DNA of 64,000 nucleotides from an uncultured Aquimarina sp. Its GTDB lineage: Bacteria; Bacteroidota; Bacteroidia; Flavobacteriales; Flavobacteriaceae. Shown here piece after piece: positions 61,337 through 64,000 of the stretch. A model generated the notes under the pieces. It ran no database searches and was not told the origin of the DNA. It saw only the letters and a list, made by a program, of their open reading frames with translations. The stretch covers positions 558,001 to 622,000 of the forward strand of contig NZ_CANMED010000001.1 in NCBI RefSeq assembly GCF_947496855.1, read 5' to 3'. A program made the translations under genes and the position numbers. Numbering within the stretch: the first letter of the stretch is position 1; the number at the start of each line of letters is the position of its first letter.

Positions 61337-62398
61337 ATGAAAAGGTTAATATTGATAACCGCATTATGTTCTCTGTTCATAATGTGTAAATCTAAAGAAG
61401 AAAAAAAGGAGACCGAACCAGAAATTACTAAAATAGAAGAGGTTATAAAAAAGGTGACTGAGGCTGAAATTATTTTTTCTAGTCAAGATGTAAGACCAGG
61501 TAATCTAGCTCTAACTGCAAACGGTAGGTTATTTGTGAGTATGAATCCATTGATGTCACCAACAACAAAAGTTTTTGAATTAAATACAGACGGTAAAAAT
61601 TCTGCTATAGCTTATCCTAATGAAAAGCTTTCAACAGGAGAAAATTCAATTTTAAAAGGAGTAATAGGCATTAGAGCAGACAGCAAAGGAAATTTATATT
61701 TGTTAGATATGCTTGCGAAACAATTTATTGTTTGGAATACCAAAACAGAAAAGTTAGTAAAAAGAATGCCTTTAGCTAAAGATGTAGTGGTTCCTACAAG
61801 TTTTTTACAAGATTTTATTATTGATGAAAAACACAATCGTTTGATTATTGCAGATATGACGCAAGGTGATTTAAAAAGTGCACCAATTCCAGCATTTATT
61901 GTTGTTGATATTGAAACTGGAGCTTCTAAAAGAATGGCAAAAAGTCACCCTTCTATGATGCCAGAAATTGAAGGTGGTTTTGCGTTAAACCCAATAGCTA
62001 TAGATCCTAATTTTGAATATGTATACTTTGGAGCATTAAATGGAAGAACTATTTATAGAGTTCCCGCGGCTAATTTTAATGATAATACAAGTCTTACAAA
62101 TAATATTGAAAAGTTTGGTACAAAATCATTTTGTGATGGCATGGCTGTAGATGATAATGAAAATGTATATGTAACAAATGTTGAAAAAACAGAAATAAGT
62201 GTATTCAATAAAAAGGATGGATTTAGAACTTTAGCAACTTTACCAAAAGGTCAATCATGGCCAGATGGATTGTATGTAGCAAATGACGGATATGTTTATG
62301 GAACTGTAGATCAATTAAACAGAACTGCAGCTTTAAACAAAGGGGATGATATTAGCACAGGACCATACTTGGTGATAAGAACTCCATTATTAAAATAA
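61337..62398 (+). CDS. Royal-jelly/SMP-30-type propeller lipoprotein
   Basis: A 353-residue lipoprotein (signal LILITALCSLFIMC, lipobox Cys, then acidic/lysine-rich KSKEEKKETEPE). The body fits the major royal jelly protein / SMP-30 six-blade propeller superfamily: RPGNLALTANGRLFVSMNP, GVIGIRADSKGNLYLLDM, LQDFIIDEKHNRLIIADMT, FVVDIETGASKRM, NPIAIDPNFEYVYFGALNGRTIYRVP, FCDGMAVDDNENVYVTNVEKTEI, WPDGLYVANDGYVYG. Relatives include lactonases and dopachrome-type proteins; the substrate here is unknown. Confidence 0.87.
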   Translation: MKRLILITALCSLFIMCKSKEEKKETEPEITKIEEVIKKVTEAEIIFSSQDVRPGNLALTANGRLFVSMNPLMSPTTKVFELNTDGKNSAIAYPNEKLSTGENSILKGVIGIRADSKGNLYLLDMLAKQFIVWNTKTEKLVKRMPLAKDVVVPTSFLQDFIIDEKHNRLIIADMTQGDLKSAPIPAFIVVDIETGASKRMAKSHPSMMPEIEGGFALNPIAIDPNFEYVYFGALNGRTIYRVPAANFNDNTSLTNNIEKFGTKSFCDGMAVDDNENVYVTNVEKTEISVFNKKDGFRTLATLPKGQSWPDGLYVANDGYVYGTVDQLNRTAALNKGDDISTGPYLVIRTPLLK

Positions 62399-62473
62399 AA
62401 AATAAAGATCATTTCAAAAATAAGTTTTTTTAATATTTAATTCTCCATTAATAAATCAAAAATATTGTTTGTC

Positions 62474-63262
62474 ATGTCAAATAACAAAATAACAATTGGT
62501 GTTACCAATTTATCTTTCCACCGCATAGCAGCATCACTAGTAACTAATGTTTTAATGGATATGGGCTTTGAAGTTAATAGAATTTATGCGCATCACGAGA
62601 AAAATTTTCAAAATTTACAAGAAGGCAAAACGGACATTTTAACTTCTGCTTGGTTACCATCAAGTCATGGAGAATATAGAGCAGAGGTTCAAAAAATAGT
62701 GCCTTTAACAGATTTTGGGTTGCATTATGAGCCTTATGCTTTATGGGGAGTCCCAGATTATGTCCCAGGAAACTTAGTTTCTGAAGTATCAGACTTGTTA
62801 AAACCAGTAGTTTTAGAAAAAATGACAAAACGTATTCAGGGTATAAATCCAGGAGCAGGCATCAGTCGTTTTTCTGCAAAAATGATTGACGAATATCAAC
62901 TTGGAACAAAAGGATATTCATTTCATACAGGAACAGAAGAAGATTGTTTTAGAACCTTTGAAAAGGCAGTACTCAATAAAGAATGGTTAGTGGTACCACT
63001 TTGGAAACCCCAATTCTTGCATCATAAATATACGATTAGAGAATTAAAAGACCCCATAGGTTTATTGGGTAGTGTAGATAAGGCTGTATTAGTAGTAAGA
63101 GATGATAGAGAACATTTATTCTCACCAGAACAATTAGTCGTATTAGATAACTTGAGGTTTGGAAACGAAGTAATTGCAAGTTTAGATTATAAAGTAAGCA
63201 GAGAAGGAGAAAATATAGACGAAGTAACGAAAGAATGGTTGACTAACAATAAATTACAGTAA
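62474..63262 (+). CDS. Glycine-betaine-type ABC substrate-binding protein (orphan, no signal peptide)
   Basis: A 262-residue protein of the OpuAC family (KITIGVTNLSFHRIAASLVTNVLMDMGFEV, LQEGKTDILTSAWLPSSHGEY, ALWGVPDYVPG, INPGAGISRFSAKMIDEY, EWLVVPLWKPQFLHHKY). I choose ATG 62474 (MSNNKITIGV); the TTG at 62465 adds three residues. Neither start gives a signal peptide or lipobox, and no permease or ATPase gene is nearby. So this may be a cytoplasmic ligand-binding protein or a stray relic of a transporter. Confidence 0.83.
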   Translation: MSNNKITIGVTNLSFHRIAASLVTNVLMDMGFEVNRIYAHHEKNFQNLQEGKTDILTSAWLPSSHGEYRAEVQKIVPLTDFGLHYEPYALWGVPDYVPGNLVSEVSDLLKPVVLEKMTKRIQGINPGAGISRFSAKMIDEYQLGTKGYSFHTGTEEDCFRTFEKAVLNKEWLVVPLWKPQFLHHKYTIRELKDPIGLLGSVDKAVLVVRDDREHLFSPEQLVVLDNLRFGNEVIASLDYKVSREGENIDEVTKEWLTNNKLQ

Positions 63263-63263
63263 A

Positions 63264-63546
63264 ATGGAAGTCACAATATTAAACCAAGCTAAAAATTGGG
63301 ATTATTGGACAGATAAATTAAAAGATGAGTTAAAAAATTCAGGTTCAAAAAAGTTGTAGGTGAACACTTAGCTTTTGAGAATAATATTATAAAAGTTTGG
63401 ACGATTTTCATTTAAAACCTGGAAATAGGTTGCCGCTTCATTACCATGACAAATATTACTTTTGGACAGCACTGAGTGCTGGTAAAGCTAGATCATATTT
63501 TGATAATGGCTCTATAAAAGAAAGTATCTATGAAATTGGCGATACT
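63264..63546 (+). pseudogene. Decayed cupin-domain gene
   Basis: From ATG 63264 the frame reads MEVTILNQAKNWDYWTDKLKD to a stop at 63357. The protein continues in other frames as VVGEHLAFENNIIKVW and then DDFHLKPGNRLPLHYHDKYYFWTALSAGKARSYFDNGSIKESIYEIGD, which has a cupin metal motif (LPLHYHDKYYFW). At least two frameshifts break it. It starts 2 bases after the binding-protein stop. Its end runs straight into AlkB-like sequence, so a deletion probably joined the two remnants. Confidence 0.72.
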
Positions 63547-63796
63547 AACAGGAGAAGATAGTTTAGGCTGGCATAGTGATGGTGAAAAAGGAGCTATTGC
63601 TTCACTGAGTTTAGTAGCTACTCGAAAATTTGTTTTCAAACAAAAAAAAACAAAAAAAAGTAAACTTTAGTTTATCAAATGGTGATCTACTAGTGATGAA
63701 AGGTGATACACAAGAACATTGGCTACACACCTTACCAAGCATAAAAAAATAAAAACACCACGAATCAATTTAATATTTAGAATTATTAATTTCTAA
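63545..63796 (+). pseudogene. Decayed AlkB-like 2OG-Fe(II) oxygenase gene (3' part)
   Basis: The frames read LTGEDSLGWHSDGEKGAIASL and LVATRKFVFKQKK, then (shifted) LSNGDLLVMKGDTQEHWLHTLP, then (shifted) KTPRINLIFRI and a stop at 63794. These match the second half of AlkB-type oxygenases: the iron-binding HxD (WHSD), the later His (EHWLH) and the 2-oxoglutarate Arg motif (PRINLIFR). The N-terminal half is missing and two frameshifts lie in A-runs around 63640-63660 and 63745, so it cannot give a working enzyme. Confidence 0.78.
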
Positions 63797-63807
63797 TTAA
63801 AAAATAT

Positions 63808-64000
63808 ATGAGTGATCTATTAACCTATTCGTTAACCGTATTTATGGGATTTTTTGCTATAATGAATCCTATAGCAAATACACCAATTTTCATGGGGCTT
63901 GTTGAAGGAGAAAGTAAAAATTCTAAAAAGCAAATAGCAAAAACCGCTTCAATTACTGCATTTATTATAGTAGTCTCTTTTACTATTTTGGGAAAGTACA
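63808..64000 (+). CDS. MarC-family membrane protein (5' part, cut by window end)
   Basis: Only the first 64 residues are in the window: MSDLLTYSLTVFMGFFAIMNPIANTPIFMGLVEGES ... KTASITAFIIVVSFTILGKY. The FFAIMNPIANTPIF motif is typical of the MarC/UPF0056 family of six-segment inner-membrane proteins whose role is unclear (the old link to multiple antibiotic resistance has been withdrawn). It lies about 10 bp after the AlkB remnant. Confidence 0.85.
   Translation, partial: MSDLLTYSLTVFMGFFAIMNPIANTPIFMGLVEGESKNSKKQIAKTASITAFIIVVSFTILGKY

Noticed and set aside
1-64000. CRISPR arrays, prophage, IS elements, tRNA or rRNA genes
   Set aside because: No regularly spaced repeats, transposase, integrase or phage proteins, and no cloverleaf or rRNA sequence were seen on reading both strands.

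Overview
The window is a chromosomal stretch from a marine-type flavobacterium (Bacteroidota, probably Flavobacteriaceae). The signs are strongly AT-rich DNA, genes without clear Shine-Dalgarno sites, promoter boxes of the form TAnnTTTG, a type IX secretion C-terminal domain, TonB-dependent receptors with carboxypeptidase-like N-terminal domains, and PchR-type AraC regulators. Species cannot be fixed from the sequence alone. No CRISPR array, rRNA, tRNA, IS element or prophage was seen.

Layout. (1) 957-2522, minus: a secreted chitin-type lytic polysaccharide monooxygenase with PKD and T9SS domains. (2) 3216-27836: a nearly complete cobalamin (B12) cluster, all on the plus strand. A first block (cobQ, cobD, cbiB, an AAA ATPase) precedes a textbook cobalamin riboswitch (about 7184-7360). 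The riboswitch leads a second, tightly packed block of fifteen genes from a 2Fe-2S ferredoxin to cobN. The corrin pathway looks like the oxygen-independent route (cbiX, cbiG, cbiD present; cobG, cobF absent), yet it also carries the late-insertion chelatase CobN with a ChlD-type AAA/VWA subunit, and the O2-dependent bluB. There is no chlI; chlD carries a candidate -1 frameshift site (20423-20429) followed at once by a stop, which could make the small subunit from the same gene. cobU, cobS and cobT are not in the window. (3) 28277-30433: AraC regulator, SnoaL-like protein and enoyl-CoA hydratase, then a strong terminator. (4) 30509-31106: a decayed radical SAM gene. (5) 31267-33513, minus: an envelope protein with a TonB plug and TPRs but no barrel.

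(6) 33970-38720: a block that looks like a metal (probably zinc) limitation operon: MerC-like membrane protein, two small conserved proteins, a PhoX phosphatase, a frameshifted mog gene and a COG0523 GTPase. It lies behind a promoter whose -33 element overlaps a palindrome. (7) 39182-56307: an iron acquisition locus. Seven genes encode synthesis and export of a hydroxamate (NIS) siderophore of the bisucaberin/alcaligin kind: decarboxylase, N-hydroxylase, MFS exporter, two tandem acyltransferase-synthetase fusions, a membrane acetyltransferase-like protein, and a crotonase that closely resembles the DSF signal synthase RpfF. A divergent PchR-like regulator and a TonB receptor / DUF4374 lipoprotein / PepSY reductase set, like the xenosiderophore system XusABC, complete it. 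Matching palindromic boxes precede the synthesis operon and the receptor.

(8) 56629-59880, minus: a large secreted sortilin/BNR propeller protein. (9) 60304-64000: AraC regulator, royal-jelly/SMP-30-type lipoprotein, an orphan glycine-betaine-type binding protein without signal peptide, decayed cupin and AlkB-like genes, and the start of a MarC-family membrane protein.

The points most worth following are the chlD frameshift site, the RpfF-like enzyme in the siderophore operon, the tandem acyltransferase-NIS synthetases, the SDR-SUMT fusion, and the two families of shared operator palindromes.
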